The notes: generated by a model not told the origin, from the sequence alone. Positions 30,893 through 39,158 are shown, numbered from the stretch's first letter. The stretch is 64,000 nt of DNA from Stigmatella aurantiaca (GCF_900109545.1 NZ_FOAP01000001.1:248001-312000); one strand, 5' to 3'. A program made the numbers and translations.

Positions 30893-31666
30893 ATGAGCAT
30901 GACACTCCTGGTGCTGCACGGGCCGAGCCTGAGCCTCCGGAAGGACTTCGAGGGGCTCGATGGGGTGCTGCGCCTGCGCGCCGCCAGCCACGGCCTCGCG
31001 CTGAAAATCATCCAGTCCAACCACGAGGGAGGGCTCATCGACACGCTCGTGGCCGAGCGCCGGAGCATCGACGGGGTGGTGGTGAACCCCGCGGGCCTCT
31101 TCGCCTCCTATCCGCTCCGGGACGCGCTGGAGGCGCTGAGCATGCCCGTCTACGAGGTCCACCTGGAGGCCGCGCGCGCCAGGCAGTCCGTGCTGAAGGA
31201 CGTGTGCACGGAGCAGTTCTCGGGCAAGGGCGCCGACCCCTACCTCCAGGCGATTGACGGCTTCATCCAGTCCCAGCGCACCACGGGCAGCGGCAAGGGC
31301 AAGGCCCCGGCGCCCGCGAAGATGAAGACGCTGGGGCGCAAGAACTCCCGGGAGCCCAAGGCCCCCCCGGCGCCTGGGGGCAAGACGCTGGGCCGGGGCG
31401 CGAAGGCCGCGCCCGCCGAAGGGATGCTCTCCCGGACGCTCGTGCGCCAGAAGATCGCGGAGAGGCTCGCGGGCAAGCTGTCCGCGGCGGAGCTGGCTGC
31501 CTGGGCGCGGGTGCAGTGGATGGAAGTGCAGCGGGGGGCCCCCGCCGAAAGTGGTTACCGAGACATGCTGGAGGACAGCCTGCAGACCCTCACCCTCTCC
31601 ACGATGCCCGCCAGCCGGTTGACGGACGAGCAGCTCGTGGACCTCATGGCGCAGCTCGAAGGATGA
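30893..31666 (+). CDS. type II dehydroquinase-like protein with C-terminal extension (probably inactive)
   Basis: A 257-residue protein. Residues 4-124 have the type II 3-dehydroquinate dehydratase fold pattern (LLVLHGPSLSL, QSNHEGGLID, GVVVNPAGLF, YEVHLEAARARQ). The flexible-loop arginine and catalytic tyrosine region is absent, and the histidine expected after NPGA is replaced (NPAGLFASY), so dehydratase activity is unlikely. A basic Pro/Lys linker (about 130-180) leads to an added helical domain (about 183-257). It overlaps rsmB by 4 bp (ATGA), so the two are translationally coupled. Confidence 0.75.
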   Translation: MSMTLLVLHGPSLSLRKDFEGLDGVLRLRAASHGLALKIIQSNHEGGLIDTLVAERRSIDGVVVNPAGLFASYPLRDALEALSMPVYEVHLEAARARQSVLKDVCTEQFSGKGADPYLQAIDGFIQSQRTTGSGKGKAPAPAKMKTLGRKNSREPKAPPAPGGKTLGRGAKAAPAEGMLSRTLVRQKIAERLAGKLSAAELAAWARVQWMEVQRGAPAESGYRDMLEDSLQTLTLSTMPASRLTDEQLVDLMAQLEG

Positions 31667-32979
31667 GCGCCCGGACCCTTGCCATCCAGGTGCTGTCGCG
31701 GGTGCGTGCCACCGACGCGTACCTCAACGTCGTGCTCGACACCGCCCTGTCCGAGACGCCGCTGAAGGACCCGCGCGACAACGCGCTCGTCACGGAGCTG
31801 GCCTACGGCACCACGCGCCGGCAGCTCGCGCTCGACTACGCCATCACCCGCTTCGCGGACCGGAAGCTGGACGCCATGGAGGACCGGGTGCTCGCCGCCC
31901 TGCGCATTGGCGCCTACCAGCTCTTCCACACCCGCGTGCCCCCGCGCGCGGCGGTGGCCGAGACGGTGCAGGCGCTCAAGGACCTGGGCGTCGAGCGCGC
32001 CGCGGGCTTCGTGAACGCCATCCTGCGCAAGCTGGCCTCGCTGCCCGGGCCGCCGCTGCCGCCCGAGGGCGACGTGGCCGAGTACCTCTCCATCCGCGAG
32101 AGCCACCCCCGGTGGCTGGTGGAGCGGTGGCTGCGGCAGTTTGGCCGCGAGCGGGCCGAGGCGATGCTGGTGGCGGACAACCAGACGCCGCCGGTGGTGA
32201 TCCGCGCCAACAGCGCGAAGGTGACGCGGGACGCGTTGCTCGCCCAGCTGCGCGAGGTGGGGCTGGAGGTACAGCCCACGCCGGTGTCCCCCGTGGGCAT
32301 CATCCTGCCGCCGGTGGGGCGGCTGGAGGACGTGTACGGCTACTCCGAGGGGCTCTGGCAGGTGCAGGACGAGGCCGCCCAGCTCGTGGGCCTGTACGCC
32401 GCCATTCCGGAGACGGCGCGCACGATGGATGCGTGCGCGGCGCCCGGCGGCAAGGCGTGCCACCTGGCCGAGTCGCACGAGGTGGTGGCCATGGACCTGC
32501 ACGCCAACAAGCTGCCGAAGATTGTCGCGGAGGCGAAGCGGCTGGGGGTGATGAGCCGGCTGCGCGCGGTGGCGCACGATGCCACCAAGCCCTACGCGGG
32601 GGAGCTGGGCGAGTTCCACGCGGTGCTGGTGGATGCGCCGTGCTCCGGGCTGGGCACGCTGCGGCGCCACCCGGAGCTGCGCTACCGGCGGGAGGAGGCG
32701 GACCTGGGACGGCTCGCCTCGCTCCAGCGCCGCATCCTGGAGAACTGCCAGGAGGTGGTGCCCCCGGGCGGGCTGCTGGTCTACGCCGTGTGCACCCCGG
32801 AGCCGCAGGAGGGCCAGGACCAGGTGGACATGTTCCTGCGCAGCCACCCCGAGTGGACGGCGGAGCCGCCGGTGCTGCCGGGCGCGAAGCTGCCCATGAG
32901 CCAGGCCTGGCTGCGCACGCTGCCGGGGCCGGAAGGGTGGGACGGCTTCTTCGCCGCCCGCCTGCGCAAGCTGTACTGA
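31663..32979 (+). CDS. rsmB: 16S rRNA cytosine-C5 methyltransferase (RsmB family)
   Basis: A 438-residue SAM-dependent rRNA methyltransferase. An NusB-like N-terminal helical RNA-binding domain (about 1-140) precedes the methyltransferase domain with SAM motif DACAAPGGKACHL and two conserved cysteine motifs, DAPCSGLGTLRRHPE (catalytic) and VCTPEPQE. RsmB modifies C967 of 16S rRNA. Its start ATG overlaps the upstream stop. fmt followed by rsmB is a common bacterial arrangement; here a dehydroquinase-like gene is inserted between them. Confidence 0.95.
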   Translation: MSARTLAIQVLSRVRATDAYLNVVLDTALSETPLKDPRDNALVTELAYGTTRRQLALDYAITRFADRKLDAMEDRVLAALRIGAYQLFHTRVPPRAAVAETVQALKDLGVERAAGFVNAILRKLASLPGPPLPPEGDVAEYLSIRESHPRWLVERWLRQFGRERAEAMLVADNQTPPVVIRANSAKVTRDALLAQLREVGLEVQPTPVSPVGIILPPVGRLEDVYGYSEGLWQVQDEAAQLVGLYAAIPETARTMDACAAPGGKACHLAESHEVVAMDLHANKLPKIVAEAKRLGVMSRLRAVAHDATKPYAGELGEFHAVLVDAPCSGLGTLRRHPELRYRREEADLGRLASLQRRILENCQEVVPPGGLLVYAVCTPEPQEGQDQVDMFLRSHPEWTAEPPVLPGAKLPMSQAWLRTLPGPEGWDGFFAARLRKLY

Positions 32980-32980
32980 G

Positions 32981-33475
32981 CTACCGGGGCCGGTGGATCC
33001 ACAGCGAGCCCCCCACGCGCGCGGCGCGGAACACCGCGAGCGGGCGGGTAGCGGGGCCCTGGAGCACCTGGCCGTCCTCGCCGAAGCGCGAGCCGTGGCA
33101 GGGGCACTCCAGGAGCTTCTCGTGGGGCAGGTAGGCCACGCCGCAGGCGCCGTGGGTGCAGATGCTCCACACCGCCGTGTAGCAACCCGGGGCGGTGTGA
33201 ATTACCCAGACGTCCAGCAGGGCCTCGGGGAGGCGCACCGCGGAGAAGCCCCCCGGCTCGAGCAGGGTGGGGTGCCCGGACAGCGGCACCTCCACCCAGC
33301 CCTCCTCGGGGCGGCCCGGCGTCACGCCGCAGGGGTTCTCCTCCCCGGAAGGAGGGGCGGGCGGGGGCTCCGTGCCTCCGCACCCGGCACAGGCCGCGGC
33401 GAGGGCACAGGTGCCTCGCAGCAGGGTGCCGAGCGCGGTGCGGCGGCCCATGCGCGGGGCCCCCGCTGGGCTCAC
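32981..33475 (-). CDS. Rieske [2Fe-2S] lipoprotein
   Basis: A 164-residue exported Rieske protein, last gene of the operon behind the cobalamin riboswitch. The cluster ligands are all present: C106-T-H108 and C124-P-C126-H127, with the C111/C126 pair expected to form the Rieske disulfide. The N-terminus has twin arginines (MGRRTALGTL, Tat-like) and a weak lipobox ending at C32. It has no membrane helix or bc1 features, so it is a small soluble electron carrier or redox partner held at the membrane. The GTG start overlaps the upstream TGA (4 bp); an ATG at residue 9 is an alternative start. It converges with rsmB. Confidence 0.9.
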   Translation of the reverse strand: MSPAGAPRMGRRTALGTLLRGTCALAAACAGCGGTEPPPAPPSGEENPCGVTPGRPEEGWVEVPLSGHPTLLEPGGFSAVRLPEALLDVWVIHTAPGCYTAVWSICTHGACGVAYLPHEKLLECPCHGSRFGEDGQVLQGPATRPLAVFRAARVGGSLWIHRPR

Positions 33476-34182
33476 GGGGTGGACCCCAGGCTCACGCCGT
33501 TGACGACGGCGACGGCGTCGAGATCAAACCCGCCGGAGGTGCCGCTGTAACCGTTGGCGCCGCTGTCGCGGATGCGCACGAAGCGCGCCCGTGAGACGCC
33601 GAGCGTGGCCAGGTCGAACCCATCGCCGCCGGCCACGGTGGGGTCCGTGGGGCTGATGCCGTTGTCGGGGTGGGAGAACACGGGCTTGACGCCCGCGCAC
33701 CCGGGGAAGCCCCCCGGCCGGTTCGTGGCGTCGCAGGGGAACTCGCTCCACGTGACGCCGTCGTCGCTCACCGCCACCACGCCCGTCTCGGGAAAGCGCG
33801 TGAAGGCGTTCTCGAAGACGAGCAGGTCCACGCCGGGACCGTCCACCACGGCGATGTCGGTGAACTCCAGGACGATGACGCCCTGCTTGCCCAGGCTGAG
33901 CACGTCCAGTGAGCCGGCGCTGCTGCCCTCGCCCCGGGGAGGCCCGAGCACGACGCCTGGGAACAGGTCCTGGCCGAAGCCCGCGGAGGCCCCGGGTTGG
34001 AATGAAACGACACGGTCCGCGAAGGGGTTGGAGGCCGCCGCCGGAGGGGGACCCGCGTCCCGCTGCCCGTCGTCCCCGGGCCCCGGCTCACCGGAGGCAT
34101 CGTCCCCGCCACAGGCGGTCAGGCTCATGAGCGTGGCCAGCCCCACGCCAGACAACCATGCTGGAAACCGGAGGGTGCTCAT
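33472..34182 (-). CDS. beta-rich surface lipoprotein
   Basis: A 236-residue lipoprotein (lipobox LTAC, C24), middle gene of the riboswitch-controlled operon. After a disordered spacer (about 25-55) comes a beta-sandwich-like domain with VDLLVFENAF, VAVSDDGVTW, ARFVRIRDSG and GFDLDAVAVVNG, which resembles bacterial cell-surface ligand-binding domains. Two cysteines (FPCD and GCAG) may form a disulfide. Coupled by 4-bp overlaps on both sides. Function is not known; binding of a corrinoid is inferred only from the riboswitch. Confidence 0.8.
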   Translation of the reverse strand: MSTLRFPAWLSGVGLATLMSLTACGGDDASGEPGPGDDGQRDAGPPPAAASNPFADRVVSFQPGASAGFGQDLFPGVVLGPPRGEGSSAGSLDVLSLGKQGVIVLEFTDIAVVDGPGVDLLVFENAFTRFPETGVVAVSDDGVTWSEFPCDATNRPGGFPGCAGVKPVFSHPDNGISPTDPTVAGGDGFDLATLGVSRARFVRIRDSGANGYSGTSGGFDLDAVAVVNGVSLGSTP

Positions 34183-35495
34183 GGCTGGTCAATGCGGACG
34201 AGCCGCTCTCCGTTCTTGTCGGACACGCCCACGAGCAGGCTGCTGCCCAGCTCCGTGAGCGACAGGACCTGCGTGCAGCTGTCGGTGAACTTCAGCACGG
34301 GGGTGGCAGGGCCCGGGGTGACGGAGCCGTCGCTGATCGCCAGCGCCACGCGAGACACGTCCGTGTACGCGGGCGGCCAGCTGGAGCCGTCTCCGAGCAG
34401 CAGCGCCACGCCGTTGCCGAAGGCCGCCACGGTGAAGAAGTCGCTGGGCAGCGTCAGCTCGGTGGCGTCCGAGAGGTTGAAGGGCGTCTTGCTGCTGAGC
34501 GCCGGCTGGTAGAGCGACGGCGCCGCGGCCCGCAGGCGGTTGGCGAAGCTCAGGCCATCGAAGTAACCCAGCACGGCCACGCCCTCGGCGGTCACCGCCG
34601 TGTACCCGCTGGAGGCCTCCCAGGCAGGATCAAACCGGGCGAGCAGCGAGACGGTGGGCGGATCCGTCTGCGCCTGGAGGGCGTAGATGCCTGCCTCCGG
34701 CGGGTTGCTGCCCAGCCCCAGGCCGTTGATGAAGAAGGTGTCCTGGATCGAAGCGGCCGTGAAGTTACCGGGCGCGGAGAGGTACTGCGGGCTGGCGGGA
34801 GTCTGGTTCTGGTAGAGCGAGACGTAGCCCGGGAAATTGGCGCCGGACTTGGTGTAGCCGCTGAGCAGCCGCGAGCCGTCATTCACCAGGTAGCCACTGG
34901 GGTAGACCGTGTTGCCACGGTCCGAGGGCTCGACGATCGAGAACAGGGCCTCGCCACCGGTCTGCAGCGAGGGCCATGTGCCCAGCGGATACACCTGGTT
35001 GTCCGTGCCGCTCAGCCCATAGACGGTGTACACGGGCCCCGGGCCCACGGCCGTGACGGCGATGATGCCCACGGGCAGGGCCGAGTTCTCCGAGGCAGAG
35101 AAGCCCGCCTGAAGCTGGAGCGTGCCGAGCTTCGCGTCGTGAGGCACATCGCAGGGCCCTCCGCCGCCGTCCGTGCCGCCATCGCCCGTGCCGCCATCGC
35201 CCGGAGGCGTGGGATTGTCCCCGCCGTCGGTCCCCCCACCGTCCGTTCCCCCGTCCCCCGTCCCCGCGTCGCCCGGGCCCGGGTTCGTGGGCGGGCCATT
35301 GGGATACAGGGGAACGCACTTCTCCTCCTGGCAGACCAGGGGATTGGCCGGATCCCGCTGCTCTGCGTCCTCCTGGCAATCAAAGGAATTGGTGCACTCC
35401 GAGCCGCAGCCGGTGCCCAGGCCCACGAGCACGAGGGTGCCCAGGACGGGCATCCACCGCGTCCACGTCTTACCGAGTCTCATCGCGTTCCACAT
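34179..35495 (-). CDS. large beta-rich lipoprotein, first gene behind cobalamin riboswitch
   Basis: A 438-residue lipoprotein: signal peptide, probable lipidation at C30, a small Cys-containing segment (33-60), a Gly/Asp/Pro/Thr low-complexity tether (about 66-114) and a 320-residue beta-rich domain with propeller-like spacing (VYTVYGLSG, YVSLYQNQ, FFINGLGLG, GIYALQAQ, VAVLGYFDG, VALLLGDGS, VRIDQP). I see no WD or Kelch signature. The start MWNAM was chosen for the ribosome site GGAG 6 nt upstream. Surface beta-propeller lipoproteins (BtuG) bind B12 in Bacteroides, so an analogous role is plausible but unproven. Confidence 0.8.
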   Translation of the reverse strand: MWNAMRLGKTWTRWMPVLGTLVLVGLGTGCGSECTNSFDCQEDAEQRDPANPLVCQEEKCVPLYPNGPPTNPGPGDAGTGDGGTDGGGTDGGDNPTPPGDGGTGDGGTDGGGGPCDVPHDAKLGTLQLQAGFSASENSALPVGIIAVTAVGPGPVYTVYGLSGTDNQVYPLGTWPSLQTGGEALFSIVEPSDRGNTVYPSGYLVNDGSRLLSGYTKSGANFPGYVSLYQNQTPASPQYLSAPGNFTAASIQDTFFINGLGLGSNPPEAGIYALQAQTDPPTVSLLARFDPAWEASSGYTAVTAEGVAVLGYFDGLSFANRLRAAAPSLYQPALSSKTPFNLSDATELTLPSDFFTVAAFGNGVALLLGDGSSWPPAYTDVSRVALAISDGSVTPGPATPVLKFTDSCTQVLSLTELGSSLLVGVSDKNGERLVRIDQP

Positions 35496-35613
35496 TTGGC
35501 GCTCCGCTCCTCCGCCCCCTCCGGGCGAATGACCTTCGAGGCGCGTGCGCGGAGGCCCCCGGAACGCTCCGGAGCATGCCTCCGTCACCTCCCCTCGGAG
35601 GTTCCGGTGATGG

Positions 35614-35634
35614 CCGTGCCGCTGGGCGGCACGG
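35614..35634 (-). promoter_or_regulatory. hairpin in riboswitch expression platform
   Basis: Read on the minus strand, CCGTGCCGC-CCA-GCGGCACGG is a perfect 9-bp stem-loop directly 3' of the B12 box. It is well placed to be the P13-type or switching element that passes the ligand signal to the gene. No T-run follows, which favours translational control over termination. Confidence 0.55.
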
Positions 35635-35803
35635 ATCCTGGGCAGGTCTTCGGACTCACAGGCGTGGAGGGCTCGTGGGGAGACCTCCTCCTACTGGCCG
35701 CCGCTTCCCGGCCCTGGGAGGGGCCAGTGCTTGCGTGGACGGCGCTCGTTCCTGTTCACCGCTGCGGGGCAGTCCCGGACTCACACCGGGTTCCCTTGAG
35801 CCT
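35635..35803 (-). ncRNA. cobalamin riboswitch aptamer
   Basis: On the minus strand, from high to low coordinates, the sequence has the conserved cobalamin core: AAGGGAA, then CCCGGTGTGAGTCCGGGA, then CTGCCCCGCAGCGGTGA, and finally the B12 box AGTCCGAAGACCTGCC at 35641-35656. The box matches the consensus AGYCMGGAGACCKGCC at 15 of 16 positions. The aptamer ends about 140 bp before the first lipoprotein ATG, same strand, with LysR upstream on the other side. Binding of adenosylcobalamin or a related corrinoid normally lowers downstream expression. Boundaries are approximate. Confidence 0.9.
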
Positions 35804-35817
35804 CCATGACGTCATGG
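35804..35817. promoter_or_regulatory. 14-bp perfect palindrome at riboswitch 5' edge
   Basis: CCATGAC-GTCATGG is a perfect palindrome immediately upstream of the aptamer core. It may be a protein operator at the promoter or a 5' RNA hairpin. Confidence 0.4.
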
Positions 35818-35898
35818 GGGCGCCGAGGACAACCCGGGGGATAGGCGGCATACAGGCGTTTGTCAAACGGCAACCCCGGCGTGCCCGGGGCGGGAGGG

Positions 35899-36792
35899 CT
35901 ACTCCTCGCTGGAGGCGGCCAGCTTGAAGGCGTCGAGCACCGCGGCGGAGGCCCGGTCCAGGTACTTGCCCTTGCGGATGAGCAGGCCGATGGGGCGCGA
36001 GACGGTGCCCTCGGCGAACGGCTTCACCACCAGCGAGTTGGCCTGCACCTCGGCCTGGCACGTGGACAGCGGGAGGATGGCCACCCCGAGCCCCATCTCC
36101 ACCGCGCGCTTGATGGTCTCGACGTTGTCCATCTCCATCACGGGGTTGAGGTCCAGGTTCTTCTCGCGGAAGAGCCGGTCCAGCGCCTTGCGCGTGGGGG
36201 CCTCGCGGTCGAAGGCGATGAAGGGCACGCCCGACAGCGCGGTGAGGCTCACCTTGGCCTTGCTGGAGAACGGGTGGCTGGGCGCGCACACCACCGCCAG
36301 CTTGTCGTCGCGGAACGGCAGGATGTCCACGCCGGCGCGCGGCTGCGGGTAGGCGACAATCCCAATCTCCGCAGCCCCGAGGATGACGTCGTCGTAGACC
36401 TGATCATTGCGCCGGTAGTTCAGGCGCATGTTCACCTTGGGGTGCGTCTTGAGCAGCTGCTTCTGCACGCTCTGCAGCTCGTGCAACCCCACCGAGTAGA
36501 TGGTGGAGACGGTGGTGGTGCCCTGCACCTCGGCGGCCTGCTCGCGGATCTCCTGCTCCACCTCCGCGAAGCGCGCCAGGATTTCCTTGCAGCCGCGGAA
36601 CAGCCGCTCGCCGGCGGGCGTGGGGGTGACCTGGCGTGCGCTGCGCGACAGCAGCTTCTGCTCGTACCGGTTCTCCAGCGCGCGAATCTGCTGGCTGACC
36701 GCCGACTGCGTCACGTGGTTCAGCTGCGCCGCGCGAGAGAAGGAGCCCGTCTCCACGACATCACAGAACATCTTCAGGCTTTCGAGCTGCAT
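35899..36792 (-). CDS. LysR-family transcriptional regulator
   Basis: A 297-residue regulator. The N-terminal winged helix-turn-helix is clear (MFCDVVETGSFSRAA, VTQSAVSQQIRALE), followed by a periplasmic-binding-protein-like effector domain (about 90-290). The best-known relatives of this type include CysL/CbbR-like regulators of sulfur and carbon metabolism. Target genes cannot be read from the sequence. The riboswitch operon lies downstream on the same strand but has its own leader. Confidence 0.93.
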   Translation of the reverse strand: MQLESLKMFCDVVETGSFSRAAQLNHVTQSAVSQQIRALENRYEQKLLSRSARQVTPTPAGERLFRGCKEILARFAEVEQEIREQAAEVQGTTTVSTIYSVGLHELQSVQKQLLKTHPKVNMRLNYRRNDQVYDDVILGAAEIGIVAYPQPRAGVDILPFRDDKLAVVCAPSHPFSSKAKVSLTALSGVPFIAFDREAPTRKALDRLFREKNLDLNPVMEMDNVETIKRAVEMGLGVAILPLSTCQAEVQANSLVVKPFAEGTVSRPIGLLIRKGKYLDRASAAVLDAFKLAASSEE

Positions 36793-36874
36793 TGGGGGGG
36801 CTCCTACACCGGTGGAGAGGGGTAAAGCCAGAGGTAATTAGCTGTCCTTACATACCCTTGGGGCTCAGAGCGTC

Positions 36875-37183
36875 TCAAGGCTGCGGGGGAGGCGGAGGAG
36901 GGGAGAGGTAGGGGCGCGTCAGAACAATGACACACAGGCCCAGCGCCATCAGCGCACCGCCGCAAAGGGTTTGGACGCGGCCGATGTGTGTGGCCGCGTC
37001 GAGAATGACCTCACACTCCAGCTTGCTGAGCCCCACGCAGTCCTGCCGTCCGAAGAGGCCGCGCAGGCCGAAGAAGAGCAACAGGATGCCGCCGCTGAGC
37101 ATTCCCGCGCACAGCCCGAAGACGGCGGCTCGCGTGAGTCCGGACAGGGTGGAGCGGCCAGGGCTGTTGGAGGCGGCGGTCAT
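36875..37183 (-). CDS. small two-helix membrane protein
   Basis: A 102-residue protein with membrane helices at about residues 18-42 and 70-90, a short loop with two cysteines (DCVGLSKLECE) between them, and a proline tail. It is divergent from the glycosyltransferase gene, with 59 bp between. No family was recognised. Confidence 0.6.
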   Translation of the reverse strand: MTAASNSPGRSTLSGLTRAAVFGLCAGMLSGGILLLFFGLRGLFGRQDCVGLSKLECEVILDAATHIGRVQTLCGGALMALGLCVIVLTRPYLSPPPPPPQP

Positions 37184-37242
37184 GATGCTGAAGTTACAAC
37201 GGTGCGGGCGTGAGCGCCTCTTCCCGCATATGCTGCGCGGGC

Positions 37243-38343
37243 ATGAGGATCCTCTATGGAGTGGTGGGCGAGGGCATGGGCCACGCGACGCGCTCCCGGG
37301 TACTGCTCGAGGCGCTCACCCGGGAGCACGAGGTTCACATCGTCGTGTCGGGCCGCGCCCAGCAGTACCTGGCCCGGAGCTTCCAGAACGTGCACGGCAT
37401 CTGGGGGCTCACCCTGGCCTACGAGGGCAACTCGGTGAAGAAGTGGCAGACGGTGCTCCAGAACCTCCAGGGCGCGGTGGCCGGCCTGCCGGGCAACATC
37501 CGGCGGTACTTCGAGCTGGTGGAGCAGTTCCGGCCGGAGGTGGTCATCAGCGACTTCGAGACGTTCAGCTACCTGTTCGCCAAGGCGCACCGGCTGCCGG
37601 TCATCAGCGTGGACAACATGCAGATCATCAACCGGTGCAGCCACGAGGCGGGGCTCCTGGCGGGGTACGAGGATTCCTTCGAGGCCACGCGAGCCATCGT
37701 CAAGGGCAAGCTGCCGGGGGCGTTCCACTACCTCGTCACCACGTTCTTCTATCCGCCGGTGCGCAAGGAGCGCACCACGCTGGCCCCGTCCATCCTGCGC
37801 CCGGAAATCCTGGAGGCGAAGTCCGAGCCCGGAGAGCACCTGCTGGTGTACCAGACGGCCACCACCAACACGCAGCTGCCCGTGATTCTTCAGCAGAGCG
37901 GCATGCCCTGCCGCATCTACGGCGTGCGGCGCCACATCACCGAGGATGAGGTGGAGGGCAACCTCACCTACCGGCCCTTCAGCGAGCAGGGTTTCATCGA
38001 TGACCTGCGCACCGCGCGCGCGGTGGTGGCCGGCGGGGGCTACACGCTGATGAGCGAGGCGGTCTACCTGCACAAGCCCGTGCTCTCGATTCCCGTGGAG
38101 GGCCAGTTCGAGCAGATCATCAACGGGCTCTACCTGGAGCGGCTGGGCTACGGGATGCATGCCCGGCACCTCACGGCGGACACGCTGCGGGAGTTCCTCG
38201 CGCGCGTGCCCCGCTGCCAGGAGGCGCTGAAGGGCTACGCGCAGGAGGGCAACACGAAGATGCTCACCGCCCTGCGCGAGCAGCTCGAACGGGCCTACGC
38301 CTACCGGGGGCACTGGCGGGCCGAGATGGCCGAGCAGGACTGA
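37243..38343 (+). CDS. glycosyltransferase (MJ1255/VC2487-type)
   Basis: A 366-residue GT-B-fold protein. The N-terminus MRILYGVVGEGMGHATRS is typical of UDP-sugar transferases of the MurG/MJ1255 group, and the C-terminal half has the donor-site pattern ARAVVAGGGYTLMSEAVYLHKPVLSIP and EGQFEQIING. It probably transfers a sugar to a lipid or envelope acceptor, the nature of which is unknown. The start at ATG 37243 removes a poor N-terminal run. It ends 5 bp before the FolB-cupin gene. Confidence 0.85.
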   Translation: MRILYGVVGEGMGHATRSRVLLEALTREHEVHIVVSGRAQQYLARSFQNVHGIWGLTLAYEGNSVKKWQTVLQNLQGAVAGLPGNIRRYFELVEQFRPEVVISDFETFSYLFAKAHRLPVISVDNMQIINRCSHEAGLLAGYEDSFEATRAIVKGKLPGAFHYLVTTFFYPPVRKERTTLAPSILRPEILEAKSEPGEHLLVYQTATTNTQLPVILQQSGMPCRIYGVRRHITEDEVEGNLTYRPFSEQGFIDDLRTARAVVAGGGYTLMSEAVYLHKPVLSIPVEGQFEQIINGLYLERLGYGMHARHLTADTLREFLARVPRCQEALKGYAQEGNTKMLTALREQLERAYAYRGHWRAEMAEQD

Positions 38344-38348
38344 GCCCC

Positions 38349-39158
38349 ATGAGCGAATGGCTGAACCTGCCCCGGGTTACGGATGCCCAGGGCCACGCGC
38401 TGGATGTCATCGAGCTGCGGAACCTGGCGGTGGATTGCATCGTGGGGCTCTACCCGCGCGAGCGCATCGCCGCCCAGCCCCTGCGGCTGGATGTGGCCCT
38501 GTTCCTGGAGGCGCCCAAGGCCCCGGAGGCCGGGCACCGGCTGCCCGCCGCGCACGATGGGCGCCTGGCCGGCGAGCTGCTGTTCCTCCTGGAGGCGTGC
38601 CGCTTCAAGGTGCTGGAGTCGGCGGCGGAGACGGTGGCCCGCTATGTGTTGCTGTCCTCCTTGCCGGAGGCGCCGCATGCCCAGGTCCGGGCGGCCACGG
38701 TGCGCGTCACCAAGCCCCACGCGCTCGCGGGGCTGGCGGTGCCGTCCTTGCAGGTGCACCGCACGGCGGAGGAGCTCGGGGCCCCGGCGCCCGCCGCTTC
38801 GGGGGGCATGGACTTCGTCCACGAGGGGCCGGGCTACAGCGTCTACCGGCTGCACGTTGGACCGGGACGCACCGCCGCCCATGCCTTCGCGCCGCCCGGA
38901 GAGCAGGCGGAGCTGGTGCTGGGCGCAGGGTTGCTGCTGAACGGTGCGCCCGTGGCGCGCGGCATGGCCTTCCACTGGCCCGGGGGCACCGTCCGCGAGT
39001 ACGGCAACCCCACCTCCACCGCGCAGGCCATTCTCTGCGTCAGCCTGCCGCGGTTCTTCCCGCTGGTGGAGGGGGCGCCGCTCCCCGCTGGAGCGCCCCC
39101 GGTGCAGGGGCGCTCCTACTACCCCGCTGGCGCGGGGGGACCGTCAGCTCACCGGTAG
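38349..39158 (+). CDS. FolB-like (dihydroneopterin aldolase) domain fused to a cupin-like domain
   Basis: A 269-residue protein. Residues about 15-130 follow the FolB/dihydroneopterin-aldolase tunnelling fold: IELRNLAVDCIVGLYPRER, LRLDVALFLE, LESAAETVARYVL and ATVRVTKPHAL. Residues about 155-240 are a cupin-like beta-barrel (HVGPGRTAAHAF, GMAFHWPGG). Whether it is a pterin enzyme or a pterin-binding regulator is open. It starts 5 bp after the glycosyltransferase gene. Its end overlaps the convergent SulP gene by 15 bp. Confidence 0.7.
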   Translation: MSEWLNLPRVTDAQGHALDVIELRNLAVDCIVGLYPRERIAAQPLRLDVALFLEAPKAPEAGHRLPAAHDGRLAGELLFLLEACRFKVLESAAETVARYVLLSSLPEAPHAQVRAATVRVTKPHALAGLAVPSLQVHRTAEELGAPAPAASGGMDFVHEGPGYSVYRLHVGPGRTAAHAFAPPGEQAELVLGAGLLLNGAPVARGMAFHWPGGTVREYGNPTSTAQAILCVSLPRFFPLVEGAPLPAGAPPVQGRSYYPAGAGGPSAHR

